Notes under the pieces: model-generated | What the model saw: only the letters and a program-made list of their open reading frames with translations | Told to the model about the DNA's origin: nothing | The model's database searches: none | Made by a program: the position numbers and the translations under genes | Part shown: piece after piece, positions 9,399 through 17,638 of the stretch | Layout: every line of letters starts with the position of its first letter | Numbering within the stretch: position 1 is the stretch's first letter | Origin: Legionella israelensis | GTDB taxonomy: Bacteria; Pseudomonadota; Gammaproteobacteria; Legionellales; Legionellaceae | NCBI RefSeq assembly: GCF_004571175.1 | Contig: NZ_CP038273.1 | Coordinates: 372,001-436,000 of the forward strand | Length of the DNA: 64,000 nucleotides | Direction of reading: 5' to 3'

Positions 9399-9580
9399 AT
9401 GGCCATCTCATTAATTTATCAGTACTAAAGAAAAACCTGAAATTTATTGTAGACAACTTTTCCTGTCGTAAGGGGTTTCCTTAAGTCCGGGTATGCATAA
9501 ATGGTTTATTTGCCATAAGATAACTTGATCTTAACAGACAATAAGGAGATCATTTTCGTTTTAAAGAAAAAGGAGTTACT

Positions 9581-11209
9581 GTGGAACACGAAACGATGGA
9601 ATTTGATGTTATCATTGTTGGAGCAGGACCTTCTGGCTTATCAGCAGCTATAAAGTTAAAACAACTTGCCATGGCCTGTGAAAAGAACATCAATATCTGT
9701 ATTCTTGAAAAAGGAGCCCAGATAGGAGCCCACATCTTGTCCGGTGCTGTTCTTGAACCCAGAAGCCTGAAAGAGCTATTGCCTGAGACCTGGCAAGAAG
9801 CTCCTCTGGATACTCCAGTAAGTCAAGATAAATTTCTTTACTTCACTGCCAAATCTTTTTATAAACTCCCAACTCCTAAACCGATGAACAATCATAATAA
9901 TTTTATCATCAGTCTGGGGGAGCTCTGTCAGTTTTTAGCAAGCCAGGCTGAGGCTTTGGGTTGTGAGATTTATCCTGGGTTTCCAGCTACAGAAGTGCTA
10001 TACAATGCTCAAGGTGAAGTCATAGGTGTCGCCACAGGAGACATGGGAATTGATAAGAATGGAAATAAAACTGCCAATTACCAACCGGGTATGCATTTAC
10101 TGGCAAAACAAACGCTTTTTGCCGAAGGATGTCGAGGACAGTTGAGTCTGAACCTGATGAATCGTTTTAATCTGAGAGAAAACGCAAATCCCCAGACTTA
10201 CGGCATAGGATTAAAAGAAATATGGCAAATTAAAGAAAACAAACATGTCCCGGGGCAAGTGATCCATACCATTGGCTGGCCATTGGATAACCAGACTTAC
10301 GGAGGCTCTTTTATCTACCATTTTTCAAAACAACGCGTTGCGTTAGGATTTGTAATAGGGCTTGACTATAAAAATCCCTGGTTAAATCCCTTTGCTGAAT
10401 TTCAACGTTTTAAGACTCATCCAGCAGTTAAAGAACTGTTAACGGAAGGTGAAAGGATCAGTTATGGTGCCAGGGCATTAAACGAAGGAGGTTGGCAATC
10501 CTTGCCTAAATTGACCTTTCCTGGTGGAATGTTAATTGGTGATGGCGCCGGTTTTCTCAATGTTCCCAAAATTAAAGGTATCCATACAGCAATGAAATCC
10601 GGAATGCTTGCTGCTGAAGCCTGCTTTGAAGCACTTGATGAAACAATGGATGAACAAAAGGAATTGACTGCCTATTCAAAAAAAGTGAAGCAATCCTGGC
10701 TTGGCGCTGAGCTTTATAAGGTACGTAACATTAGACCCGGATTTAAACATGGGTTAATCCCGGGGCTTCTTAATGCTGCGTTTGAAACTTATATAACGAA
10801 CGGTCACTCACCCTGGACTTTGAAAAATCATGCCGATCACAAAACATTACTTCCTGCGGATAAGGCAAAAAAAATAAACTACCCCAAGCCGGATGGCATT
10901 CTCACTTTTGACCGATTATCCTCCGTATATTTAAGCAATACGTTTCATGAAGAAAATCAACCATGCCACTTAAAACTCAGAGACCCTCAACTCGCCATCG
11001 AGAGCAACTATAAAAGATATGCTTCTCCTGAAATCCGTTATTGTCCTGCCGCAGTTTATGAGATCATTGAAACGGATACAGGACCAACGCTGCAAATTAA
11101 CGCGCAAAACTGTATTCATTGCAAAACCTGCGATATCAAGGATCCTGAGCAAAATATTGTCTGGGTAGCACCGGAAGGCGGCGGCGGTCCTAATTATATT
11201 AATATGTAA
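9581..11209 (+). CDS. electron-transfer flavoprotein-ubiquinone oxidoreductase
   Basis: This inner-membrane-associated flavoprotein passes electrons from ETF, reduced by acyl-CoA dehydrogenases, to ubiquinone. The 542 residues are the standard length. The FAD-binding motif VGAGPSGLSAAIKL is at the N-terminus, the ubiquinone-binding/GIGLKEIW and GGSFIYHF segments are present in the middle, and the 4Fe-4S cluster ligands are Cys488 and Cys511/514/517 (NCIHCKTCDIKDP). The GTG at 9581 is chosen because AAAAAGGAG lies 7 bases upstream; an ATG at 9596 is the alternative. It is a fitting neighbour for the fad genes at 12.9-16.3 kb. Confidence 0.96.
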   Translation: MEHETMEFDVIIVGAGPSGLSAAIKLKQLAMACEKNINICILEKGAQIGAHILSGAVLEPRSLKELLPETWQEAPLDTPVSQDKFLYFTAKSFYKLPTPKPMNNHNNFIISLGELCQFLASQAEALGCEIYPGFPATEVLYNAQGEVIGVATGDMGIDKNGNKTANYQPGMHLLAKQTLFAEGCRGQLSLNLMNRFNLRENANPQTYGIGLKEIWQIKENKHVPGQVIHTIGWPLDNQTYGGSFIYHFSKQRVALGFVIGLDYKNPWLNPFAEFQRFKTHPAVKELLTEGERISYGARALNEGGWQSLPKLTFPGGMLIGDGAGFLNVPKIKGIHTAMKSGMLAAEACFEALDETMDEQKELTAYSKKVKQSWLGAELYKVRNIRPGFKHGLIPGLLNAAFETYITNGHSPWTLKNHADHKTLLPADKAKKINYPKPDGILTFDRLSSVYLSNTFHEENQPCHLKLRDPQLAIESNYKRYASPEIRYCPAAVYEIIETDTGPTLQINAQNCIHCKTCDIKDPEQNIVWVAPEGGGGPNYINM

Positions 11210-11612
11210 TTCATTGATATCAAAGGCATAAAATGTCTTTGATATCACTAACAAATATTATCTTGTAAAGCAAGCCTGATAATGCAGGTTTTTATCGTGG
11301 AGCGATTGATTATGACTTAAACATCTTGTTATTTTCAAAATCTTTTTTCTTTTTTAAACTCCGAACCAGTTTTTTTTAATACAAAAACTTATCCAATTTC
11401 TAGTGACAAAGCATGTCGATTTAAGTTACTGTTATTAAAGTTAACTTACAGATAGAAAAAATAATTTAACCTGATGTTTGACTCTTTCTTAAATTGCAAA
11501 TGGCTACAGTATCCTCAAAGTGTACATCAATTGATCCCTGCAGCCAAACTGCAGAGATTTTAAAAATTGAGCATCGTGTTAATTTATTAAAAAAATAAAG
11601 AGGTTTTTTATA
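11210..11612. other. 403-bp non-coding stretch upstream of the csrA-like gene
   Basis: It holds a hairpin just past the ETF-QO stop (11215-11247, listed separately) and an AT-rich region presumed to contain the promoter of the csrA-like operon. I see no open frame of note and no repeat. A TTGACT at about 11477 has no well-spaced -10 partner, so I do not call a promoter. Confidence 0.5.
11215..11247 (+). terminator. hairpin after the ETF-QO gene
   Basis: The perfect 11-bp inverted repeat TGATATCAAAG / CTTTGATATCA is separated by 11 bases, directly downstream of the stop codon. There is no clear T-run after it, so it may be a weak intrinsic terminator or an mRNA 3'-end stabiliser. Confidence 0.4.
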
Positions 11613-11810
11613 ATGGATATCACCACCGTTTCTTTTGAAGAACCATTAATCATTAACATTTCAGGTAAAATAGTTAAACTTGTGGCGTTTAAAACCCAGG
11701 AACACGGAAACATCAAGTTTGGTGTTGATGCACCTCGTTCAGTCAATGTCCATCGTGAAGAAATTTTCCATGCAATAAAACAAAAAGAATTGGCTGAAGA
11801 AACCGATTGA
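11613..11810 (+). CDS. CsrA-family RNA-binding regulator paralogue with divergent N-terminus
   Basis: A 65-residue CsrA/RsmA homologue. The second half is well conserved: NIKFGVDAPRSVNVHREEIFHAI, written here in two parts (NIKFGVDAP, then RSVNVHREEI), carrying Arg48, the counterpart of CsrA Arg44 that contacts GGA motifs. The first strand is not: the canonical MLILTRR is replaced by MDITTVSFEE, so the Leu4/Arg6/Arg7 side of the RNA-binding site is missing. It could bind different RNA, bind weakly, or form heterodimers. AAAGAGG lies 13 bases upstream of the ATG. It is followed after 6 bases by a PAP2-type gene, so the two are probably co-transcribed. Legionella genomes commonly carry several CsrA paralogues. 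Confidence 0.85.
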   Translation: MDITTVSFEEPLIINISGKIVKLVAFKTQEHGNIKFGVDAPRSVNVHREEIFHAIKQKELAEETD

Positions 11811-11816
11811 TTTTTT

Positions 11817-12689
11817 ATGACTCAGGTTAATGCAAAATGTATTTATATTGTTTCATTATCCGTCTTTACTTTATCTCTCATCGCTTATCTCATTAATTTT
11901 ACGGTAACCCAATATCCGGGAAACAATTATTTTCCTGGAAACACAGGTTATGTTTTTATTACTCTTTTACTGATGTATGCAGGACTCGTGATATTATGGG
12001 GGAAAACAAGTCATACTGCAGTTGCCATAAAAGAAGTACTTTATCTATTCATGGTGTTTGCCATCATTGCCTTTGCCAGCAATGCTGTACAATTTACACC
12101 ATTTAAACCTATAGATGAAAAACTTGTCTTAATAGAAAATTATTTCCGCATATCAATGCCGAAAATCGTTGCCTGGACTTATTCATACCCTTATTTCAGA
12201 TTCATGTTGGAATTAAGTTATGCAACATTACCTTATCAAATGAGTGTTCTGCCCCTCATGGTTATCATGGCAAGAGGTTTTCAATTACTGAGAGAATATT
12301 ATTTTTTATTACTAGTTACCGTGTTACTAGGATTCCCAATCTACTATTTTTTTCCGACAACCGCCCCAGCCAGTATCCTTTCCAGTCCTTTTTTTACAGA
12401 AGAACAAATTGCTACGGGATTAAAATTCAATCAAATTCATCAATACATACCACCCACAACAATGGAAGGCGGTCTCATTGCCTTTCCCTCCTTTCACGCT
12501 ATATGGGCGTGGTTATGTCTATATTTAATTCGTCCATGGAAAATAGCTTTTTCGATTCTACTGATACTAAATACCTTCCTCATTGCTTCTTGTGTGTTAT
12601 TGGGGTGGCATTATCCCATCGATATTCTAGCAAGCGTTATATTGGTTATTTTCAGCCACTATTTATTGGCTAAATGTAAAAAACACTGA
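11817..12689 (+). CDS. PAP2-superfamily integral membrane protein (Aur1/inositolphosphotransferase-like)
   Basis: A 290-residue multi-span membrane protein. The PAP2 active-site motifs C2 and C3 are visible as PSFH at 224-227 and GWHYPID at 263-269 (His265, Asp269), preceded by the FFPTTAPAS segment at about 179-186 that typifies the PAP2_3 / inositol phosphorylceramide synthase-like subgroup. The reaction is likely phospho-transfer or hydrolysis on a lipid phosphate at the periplasmic face. The substrate is not predictable. It is coupled to the upstream csrA-like gene (6-base gap), an unusual pairing that points to regulation of, or by, the small protein. Confidence 0.82.
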   Translation: MTQVNAKCIYIVSLSVFTLSLIAYLINFTVTQYPGNNYFPGNTGYVFITLLLMYAGLVILWGKTSHTAVAIKEVLYLFMVFAIIAFASNAVQFTPFKPIDEKLVLIENYFRISMPKIVAWTYSYPYFRFMLELSYATLPYQMSVLPLMVIMARGFQLLREYYFLLLVTVLLGFPIYYFFPTTAPASILSSPFFTEEQIATGLKFNQIHQYIPPTTMEGGLIAFPSFHAIWAWLCLYLIRPWKIAFSILLILNTFLIASCVLLGWHYPIDILASVILVIFSHYLLAKCKKH

Positions 12690-12800
12690 TATTAAGCGAA
12701 TGAGAATCAAACTTTCGTGCTCAAATTGATTGGCGATCACCATAGATTCAATATTGCTTGAAACTTTCCGTAGAGTTCCGGCTGCGATTTTTAGGAAAAA

Positions 12801-12933
12801 TTCGTTTAGCGACACCAAGGCATTTATACCTTGGTGTCGAACAAGATATTGGACTGGATCCCGTATAAAAGCTTCGCTTTTTTACGGGATAACGTTCGTT
12901 TAGCGACATCAAGGCATAAATGCCTTGATGTCG
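12801..12933. repeat. three hairpins with a 22-bp direct repeat
   Basis: Two nearly identical 22-mers beginning ttcgtttagcgac (12801-12822 and 12895-12916, one mismatch) each lead into a hairpin: 12810-12839 (CGACACCAAGG / CCTTGGTGTCG) and 12904-12933 (CGACATCAAGGCA / TGCCTTGATGTCG). Between them lies a third hairpin, 12858-12890 (ATCCCGTA... / ...TACGGGAT) with a run of six T in its right arm. The block sits between convergent genes (PAP2 protein and fadB), so bidirectional termination is likely. The duplicated arms also look like a small palindromic repeat family. Confidence 0.65.
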
Positions 12934-12941
12934 AACTCACG

Positions 12942-14963
12942 TTATTTAGAAACCTCTTTTGTCTTAAAACGGTCGCCGTATTGTGATTCCAGCTTATTTA
13001 ATAAATCTTTCAGTTTATCGTGGCCGAAATCCTCTGCATACTTCATTGGACCACCTCTAAACGGAGCAAAACCGGTGCCAAATATCATACCTCCATCCAG
13101 TAAATCACTGTCGGCAACTACATCTTCTCTTAGACAGGCATTGGCTTCATTGACCATCCGAAGAATAAGGCGGTGAGCGATATCGGTATCGCCTGTTGTT
13201 GCAGGAGTCTCTTTGATTGGTTTACCGTTCTTGTATTTGTAAAATCCTTCGCCGGATTTGCGGCCCAATTTACCTTCTTTCACCATGTCACGAAGTTTTT
13301 GTGGCACCTTACCTCCAAAATGACGAGTCAGGTTTTCCGCGACAGCAAGGCAGACATCCATGCCGACGGTATCTGCCAATTCCACAGGCCCCATAAACAT
13401 ACCAAAATCAGTGGCTGCCTTGTCAATGGTAGATGCCTTATAACCTTCTTCCAGCAACTGCACACATTCCATTAAATAGGGCATTAATACGCGATTAATT
13501 AAGAAGCCGGGACTTGATTTAACAGGTAATGGCAATTTATTAATTTGACCGACAAAAGAGCAAGCCTCATCGCCGACTTTTTTATTGGTTTTAGCGCTGC
13601 TGACAACTTCTACCAACTCCATTTTGGCAACTGGATTAAAGAAGTGAATACCCACAAGACGGCCGGGTTCTTTCATGACTTCAGCAATCTCTTCTAAAGG
13701 AATACTTGAAGTGTTAGTGGCTAATATAGCCTCTTTTTTCGCATTTTTTTCTACACGTTTAAAAATTTGCTGTTTAACCTCCAGGTTCTCATAGACCGCT
13801 TCGATAATAACGTCCGCGCTAGAAACGCCATAGCCTTCCGGGTCTGGTTTTAATCTGTCCATTGCGGCCTGAATAAGGCGATCTTCTCGCAGTTTCTTTT
13901 TAAACAACTTGTAGGCACGTCCTATAGCAGGAGCAATTTGTTCATAGCTTTTGTCTTCCAAGGTCACCATTATACCTCGTAAAGCGCACCAGGCCGCTAT
14001 ATCTCCCCCCATCACTCCAGCGCCAATTACATGAACACGACTGGCTTTAAATGAAGTGTTCTTTGCAAAACCTTTCATTCGCTCCCGCAAAAGAAATGCA
14101 CGTATCAGATTTTTAGAGGTATTCCCCTCTTTAACCAAATGTTCAATCGAGTCCACTTCCTTTAAATAAGCACGCTCTCCATATGTGCCTTCTTTTTCCC
14201 ATAAATCAATGACAGCATAAGGTGCCGGATAATGCGCCTTCTTCACTTTTTTCGCGACTTCTCTTCTCATTAATGGAGCGATAAGCTTACGAACCCAGGC
14301 ATAATTTGTGATGGATTGAATAAATCCTGGCTTGTGTTTGCCTGGTTTATTTTCAATGTAATAAACAGCAGCTCGTTTTAATTGCCGCACAGGAACAGCA
14401 TCATCTATCATCCCCAGTTTTTTGGCTTTTTTAGAAGAAACAGCACTTCCTGATAATATGATTTTTGATAAAGCATCATAGCCGCCGATTAACCGTGGCA
14501 GTCGCACTGTCCCACCCCAACCAGGATGTATGCCAAGCATCACTTCCGGAAGACCAATCCTGGTGTCTTTTTCATTGGTGGCAATACGATAATCACAAGC
14601 CAAAGCCAATTCATAACCACCACCCATACAAAACCCATCGATCATGGCAACCGTAGGAATGGGTAAAGATTCAATCTTCGCAAAAACAGCCTGACCTTTA
14701 CGCAAGAAATCCACTGCTTCAGATTCATCTTTAAATTTACTGAAAGCATGAACATCTGCACCGGCAATAAAGCCTTTCTTTTTAAGTGAATGAATCACCA
14801 ACCCAGATGCATTTTTGTCTTCAGAGATATCCTGCAAGACACTGTTTAATTCATCGAGAGCTTGTTCGTTGATTGTATTGACAGTGGAATCTTTGCGATC
14901 AAATCCCAACCAGATAATGTTCTTCTCATCCTTTTCTGTTACCCAGTGTTTTACTTTGCTCAT
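12942..14963 (-). CDS. fadB: fatty-acid oxidation multifunctional protein (enoyl-CoA hydratase / 3-hydroxyacyl-CoA dehydrogenase)
   Basis: The alpha subunit of the beta-oxidation complex: hydration of trans-2-enoyl-CoA followed by NAD-dependent oxidation of the L-3-hydroxyacyl-CoA. It has 673 residues from the ATG at 14963. The hydratase domain is about 1-190 (FIAGADVHAF, DGFCMGGGYELALACD, with catalytic Glu118 and Glu140). The Rossmann motif VIGAGVMGGDIAAW is at about 312-325, and the dehydrogenase His/Glu segment GIHFFNPVAKMELVEVV follows. Two C-terminal 3HCDH domains close the protein (SPGFLINRVLMPYL; GRKSGEGFYKY). The start overlaps the fadA stop as ATGA, so translation is coupled. It could equally be named fadJ; the partner is of FadI-like length. 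Confidence 0.94.
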   Translation of the reverse strand: MSKVKHWVTEKDEKNIIWLGFDRKDSTVNTINEQALDELNSVLQDISEDKNASGLVIHSLKKKGFIAGADVHAFSKFKDESEAVDFLRKGQAVFAKIESLPIPTVAMIDGFCMGGGYELALACDYRIATNEKDTRIGLPEVMLGIHPGWGGTVRLPRLIGGYDALSKIILSGSAVSSKKAKKLGMIDDAVPVRQLKRAAVYYIENKPGKHKPGFIQSITNYAWVRKLIAPLMRREVAKKVKKAHYPAPYAVIDLWEKEGTYGERAYLKEVDSIEHLVKEGNTSKNLIRAFLLRERMKGFAKNTSFKASRVHVIGAGVMGGDIAAWCALRGIMVTLEDKSYEQIAPAIGRAYKLFKKKLREDRLIQAAMDRLKPDPEGYGVSSADVIIEAVYENLEVKQQIFKRVEKNAKKEAILATNTSSIPLEEIAEVMKEPGRLVGIHFFNPVAKMELVEVVSSAKTNKKVGDEACSFVGQINKLPLPVKSSPGFLINRVLMPYLMECVQLLEEGYKASTIDKAATDFGMFMGPVELADTVGMDVCLAVAENLTRHFGGKVPQKLRDMVKEGKLGRKSGEGFYKYKNGKPIKETPATTGDTDIAHRLILRMVNEANACLREDVVADSDLLDGGMIFGTGFAPFRGGPMKYAEDFGHDKLKDLLNKLESQYGDRFKTKEVSK

Positions 14964-16276
14964 TGTCCTTTCACCTCTGTCAATCGTTCCAGATACATGG
15001 CGCCCCCTTGACCACCACCAATACAAATGGCCGCCATACCATGAGATTCATTTTTTTCTTCCAAAGATTTTAATACGTGTAAAACGATACGTGCACCACT
15101 TGCGCCAATAGGATGCCCTGCTGCAATGGCACCTCCTTCCCGATTTAATTTCTCTATAGAAGGTGCACCAAATGCTTCATTCAATCCCAATTGCTCTCTG
15201 CAGTAACTTGCATCATTCCAAGCAGCCATACAACCTAATACCTGAGCAGCAAATGCTTCATTTATCTCCCAGCAATCCAGGTCATTGGCGTTTAGATTAT
15301 GCCGCTGCAAAATAGGCGTTGCCGCATGAACCGGACCTAATCCCATTTGTGCCGGATCAAGAGCTGCCCACTGAGAGTCAACAATCCTGCCTATTACTTT
15401 CAAACCATATTTTTTCACCGCATCTGCGCTGGCTAATAAGAGAAGGCTGGCACCATCGGTTATCTGAGAACTATTACCAGCAGTAACCTTACCGTATTTT
15501 TTATCGAAAAATGGCTTAAGCTTTGCAAGTTTTTCAATCGTTGTATCAGGACGTATACCATCATCCTGCTGATAAAGATTGCCTTTATGGTCAATCATGG
15601 GCACCACTTCACTCATTCTGTTCTCTTGGTAAGCCTTAGCCAGCCTATGATGGCTCCTGTAGGCGAATTCATCCATGTCATCTCGGGAAATATTAAAACG
15701 ATACGCCACTTTTTCAGCCGTCTGTCCCATATTAAGCCCGACAATTGGGTCAGTCAGCCCTCGAAGTAAAGCCAGTACAGGAGCCAGATAAGATGGACGA
15801 AACTTAGTGACCAAATTCAATCGTTGGCCCAAACTTTTTGCTGAGTACCACTGAGCAAGCCATGAAGCCATTTTTTCGTTAAATAATAGGGGGGCATGGC
15901 TCATTGCATCTGTACCGCCTGCCAGAATTAAATCACTTCGCCCGTTGGCAATTTGTATTGCCGCATTATCTAATGCTTGCATACCAGAGGCACAATTTCG
16001 CATGACAGTGAAAGCTGGAACTTTTTCACCGCAACCCAATCGCAAAGCAATAACCCTGGCAATATTAGCCTCATCAGGCCCCGGCATTGCCGAACCAATG
16101 ATCACTTCATCGATTTCACCTGGTTCAAAAGGTTGTCTATTCAATAAAGGCGTGCCTGCTGCGACAGCCAAATCAGAACCAGTAAATGGTCCAATACCTT
16201 TTGCTTTAAGAAAGGGAGTTCGATTACCATCCACAACATACACATCTCTTCCCTTTATGTTTGACTGTTTTTTCAT
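14960..16276 (-). CDS. fadA: acetyl-CoA C-acyltransferase (3-ketoacyl-CoA thiolase)
   Basis: This thiolase releases acetyl-CoA in the last beta-oxidation step. It has 438 residues. The nucleophile Cys95 lies in NCASGMQALDNAA, with the GHPIGASGAR and CIGGGQGGA motifs and the NEAFAAQ segment in order towards the C-terminus. Its length fits the FadI branch better than the 387-residue FadA branch. I start it at 16276 because a near-perfect AGGAGG lies 5 bases upstream; an ATG nine codons earlier has no such site. It is first in the fadA-fadB operon. Repression by a FadR-like regulator is possible, but no operator is recognised. Confidence 0.93.
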   Translation of the reverse strand: MKKQSNIKGRDVYVVDGNRTPFLKAKGIGPFTGSDLAVAAGTPLLNRQPFEPGEIDEVIIGSAMPGPDEANIARVIALRLGCGEKVPAFTVMRNCASGMQALDNAAIQIANGRSDLILAGGTDAMSHAPLLFNEKMASWLAQWYSAKSLGQRLNLVTKFRPSYLAPVLALLRGLTDPIVGLNMGQTAEKVAYRFNISRDDMDEFAYRSHHRLAKAYQENRMSEVVPMIDHKGNLYQQDDGIRPDTTIEKLAKLKPFFDKKYGKVTAGNSSQITDGASLLLLASADAVKKYGLKVIGRIVDSQWAALDPAQMGLGPVHAATPILQRHNLNANDLDCWEINEAFAAQVLGCMAAWNDASYCREQLGLNEAFGAPSIEKLNREGGAIAAGHPIGASGARIVLHVLKSLEEKNESHGMAAICIGGGQGGAMYLERLTEVKGQ

Positions 16277-16613
16277 TAATCCTCCTGATCTATTATCAAG
16301 CAATTGATAAACCTTAAAAAAAAGATTGCAATTAAGATAGCAGCTATACGAATTTTTTGGAAATTTTTATTAACCCGGGTTCGAAGTTTTATTAAATTTG
16401 TTGCATTACACGTTTGATTTTCGTGCAAAAAATTAGTTATATTTATAACTGTAACATTTTAAGGCAAGCCCAATAGAACAAAGATTTTAATACTCATCTC
16501 AAGCAGCACAGTATTTTTAGCAGCTGGATAAGTTTAAACATAGGCTATTTTTTAAACATAGGCTATTTTTTTGTAATTGAACATATGGGAAAGCATTAAA
16601 AAATACAATAGAG
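16277..16613. other. non-coding stretch between fadA and the tRNA promoter
   Basis: It holds the presumed fadA promoter (not identified), a 35-bp segment resembling the left end of the 7505 MITE (16492-16526), and an exact tandem duplication of an 18-bp unit, tttaaacataggctattt (16533-16550 and 16551-16568). No convincing open frame is seen. Confidence 0.5.
16492..16526 (+). repeat. fragment resembling the left end of the 7505-7649 MITE
   Basis: The stretch starts ACTCAT and after a divergent patch reads GCAGCACAGTATTTTTAG, which matches GCAGCACAGTATTTTTTAG of the MITE at 7517-7535 apart from one T. No right end is seen nearby, so it would be a decayed or partial copy. The similarity is short and could be tested by searching the genome. 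Confidence 0.35.
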
Positions 16614-16641
16614 TTGACGATAGATGAATTCCTGATATACT
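16614..16641 (+). promoter_or_regulatory. sigma-70 promoter of the tRNA pair
   Basis: TTGACG (16614-16619) and TATACT (16636-16641) are separated by 16 bases, and the tRNA-Ser begins 16 bases after the -10 box. This is close to consensus for a strong housekeeping promoter. Confidence 0.8.
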
Positions 16642-16656
16642 TCGCAACCATTGGAC

Positions 16657-16746
16657 GGAGAGATGGCCGAGTGGTCGAAGGCGCTCCCCTGCTAAGGGAG
16701 TATGGGGGAAACCCCATCGAGGGTTCGAATCCCTCTCTCTCCGCCA
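16657..16746 (+). tRNA. tRNA-Ser(GCU)
   Basis: A 90-nt class II tRNA. The acceptor GGAGAGA pairs with TCTCTCC, the anticodon stem-loop has loop CTGCTAA giving anticodon GCT, a long variable arm (tatgggggaaaccccat) is typical of serine tRNAs, the T-loop is TTCGAAT, and CCA is encoded at 16744-16746. Confidence 0.97.
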
Positions 16747-16754
16747 CAAAACAC

Positions 16755-16831
16755 GCGCCCGTAGCTCAGTTGGATAGAGTATCTGGCTACGAACCAGGAG
16801 GTCGGAGGTTCGAATCCTTCCGGGCGCGCCA
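16755..16831 (+). tRNA. tRNA-Arg(ACG)
   Basis: A 77-nt tRNA. The acceptor GCGCCCG pairs with CGGGCGC, the D-loop contains AGTTGGATAGAG, the anticodon stem CTGG/CCAG encloses loop CTACGAA (anticodon ACG, A34 expected to be edited to inosine), the T-loop is TTCGAAT, and CCA is encoded. It lies 8 bases after tRNA-Ser and is presumably on the same transcript. Confidence 0.97.
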
Positions 16832-16926
16832 TTTTATCCCCTATCAATATGCTATCTAAATTTGCTTAAATTATTGCCACCATAGGATGTCTTACATAAC
16901 GGTTGTAAATAATGTGATCATAAACT

Positions 16927-17612
16927 ATGAATAAGGATATAGTACTCATTCCCGGAGCATTGGCAACCCCAAAGCTTTGGTATCAGCAAGAGATATTTTT
17001 TCAGGGAAGCAAGCAACTTCATTATGTTGATGTGCTCAATAGCGATTCTATTGTGGAGATGGCTCATCGCTTTATTTCAATCGCCCCTAAAAAATTTACT
17101 TTAATTGGCTTTTCTATGGGGGGTATATCACCCTCGAATTATATCACCATATCCCAAATAAAATAGAGAAACTCATTCTAATTAATTCTGCCGCAAAATT
17201 AGTGTCAGAAAAGGGACAATTAGAACGCGAGCGTTCTCTCGATTTAATGAACAAAGGCAAGTTTGATTTCTTAATCAAGCTTATCTTTAAAAACTCAATT
17301 TATGATAAAGAAAAGCACAACGTTCTATTACCCTTGGCACAAGAAATGGCTCAGGAAGTGGGAGTTGAGAATTATAAAAATCAATTGAATGCTATTCTCA
17401 ATAAACCAGATCATTCATCATTATTATCATCAATTGAATGCCCAACATTATTGATTGCGAGCAAAGAAGATAAGGTTATGCCTATTGAACGATCGGAGCA
17501 TATGGAGAAAAACATCAAGCGTTCGGAATTAATTTATATTGAAGAATGTGGCCATATGGCCATGTTAGAACAACCAGATAAAATTAACCAAATATTGACC
17601 GATTGGTTGTAA
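16927..17612 (+). pseudogene. alpha/beta hydrolase interrupted by a one-base frameshift in a G run
   Basis: The first part (16927-17166) encodes MNKDIVLIPGALATPKLWY... up to the nucleophile elbow GFSMGG and then goes out of frame. In the next frame the protein continues from 17124 as YITLELYHHIPNKIEKLILI and on to the stop at 17612, with the acid motif SKEDKVMP and the catalytic His in GHMAMLEQP. The switch is at a run of six G (17118-17123); seven would restore a normal 229-residue MhpC-type hydrolase. It could be a recent null mutation, a phase-variable tract or a sequencing error. The next gene is a LuxR-type regulator, 26 bp downstream. Confidence 0.8.
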
Positions 17613-17638
17613 GTAATATCGATTTTAGGGATGTATCA

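Noticed and set aside
9212-9484. Plus-strand 90-residue frame over the start of the lipase-like gene
   Set aside because: Shadow of the minus-strand coding region with no start signal of its own.
16614-16859. Open frames across the tRNA genes on both strands
   Set aside because: They are translations of tRNA sequence.
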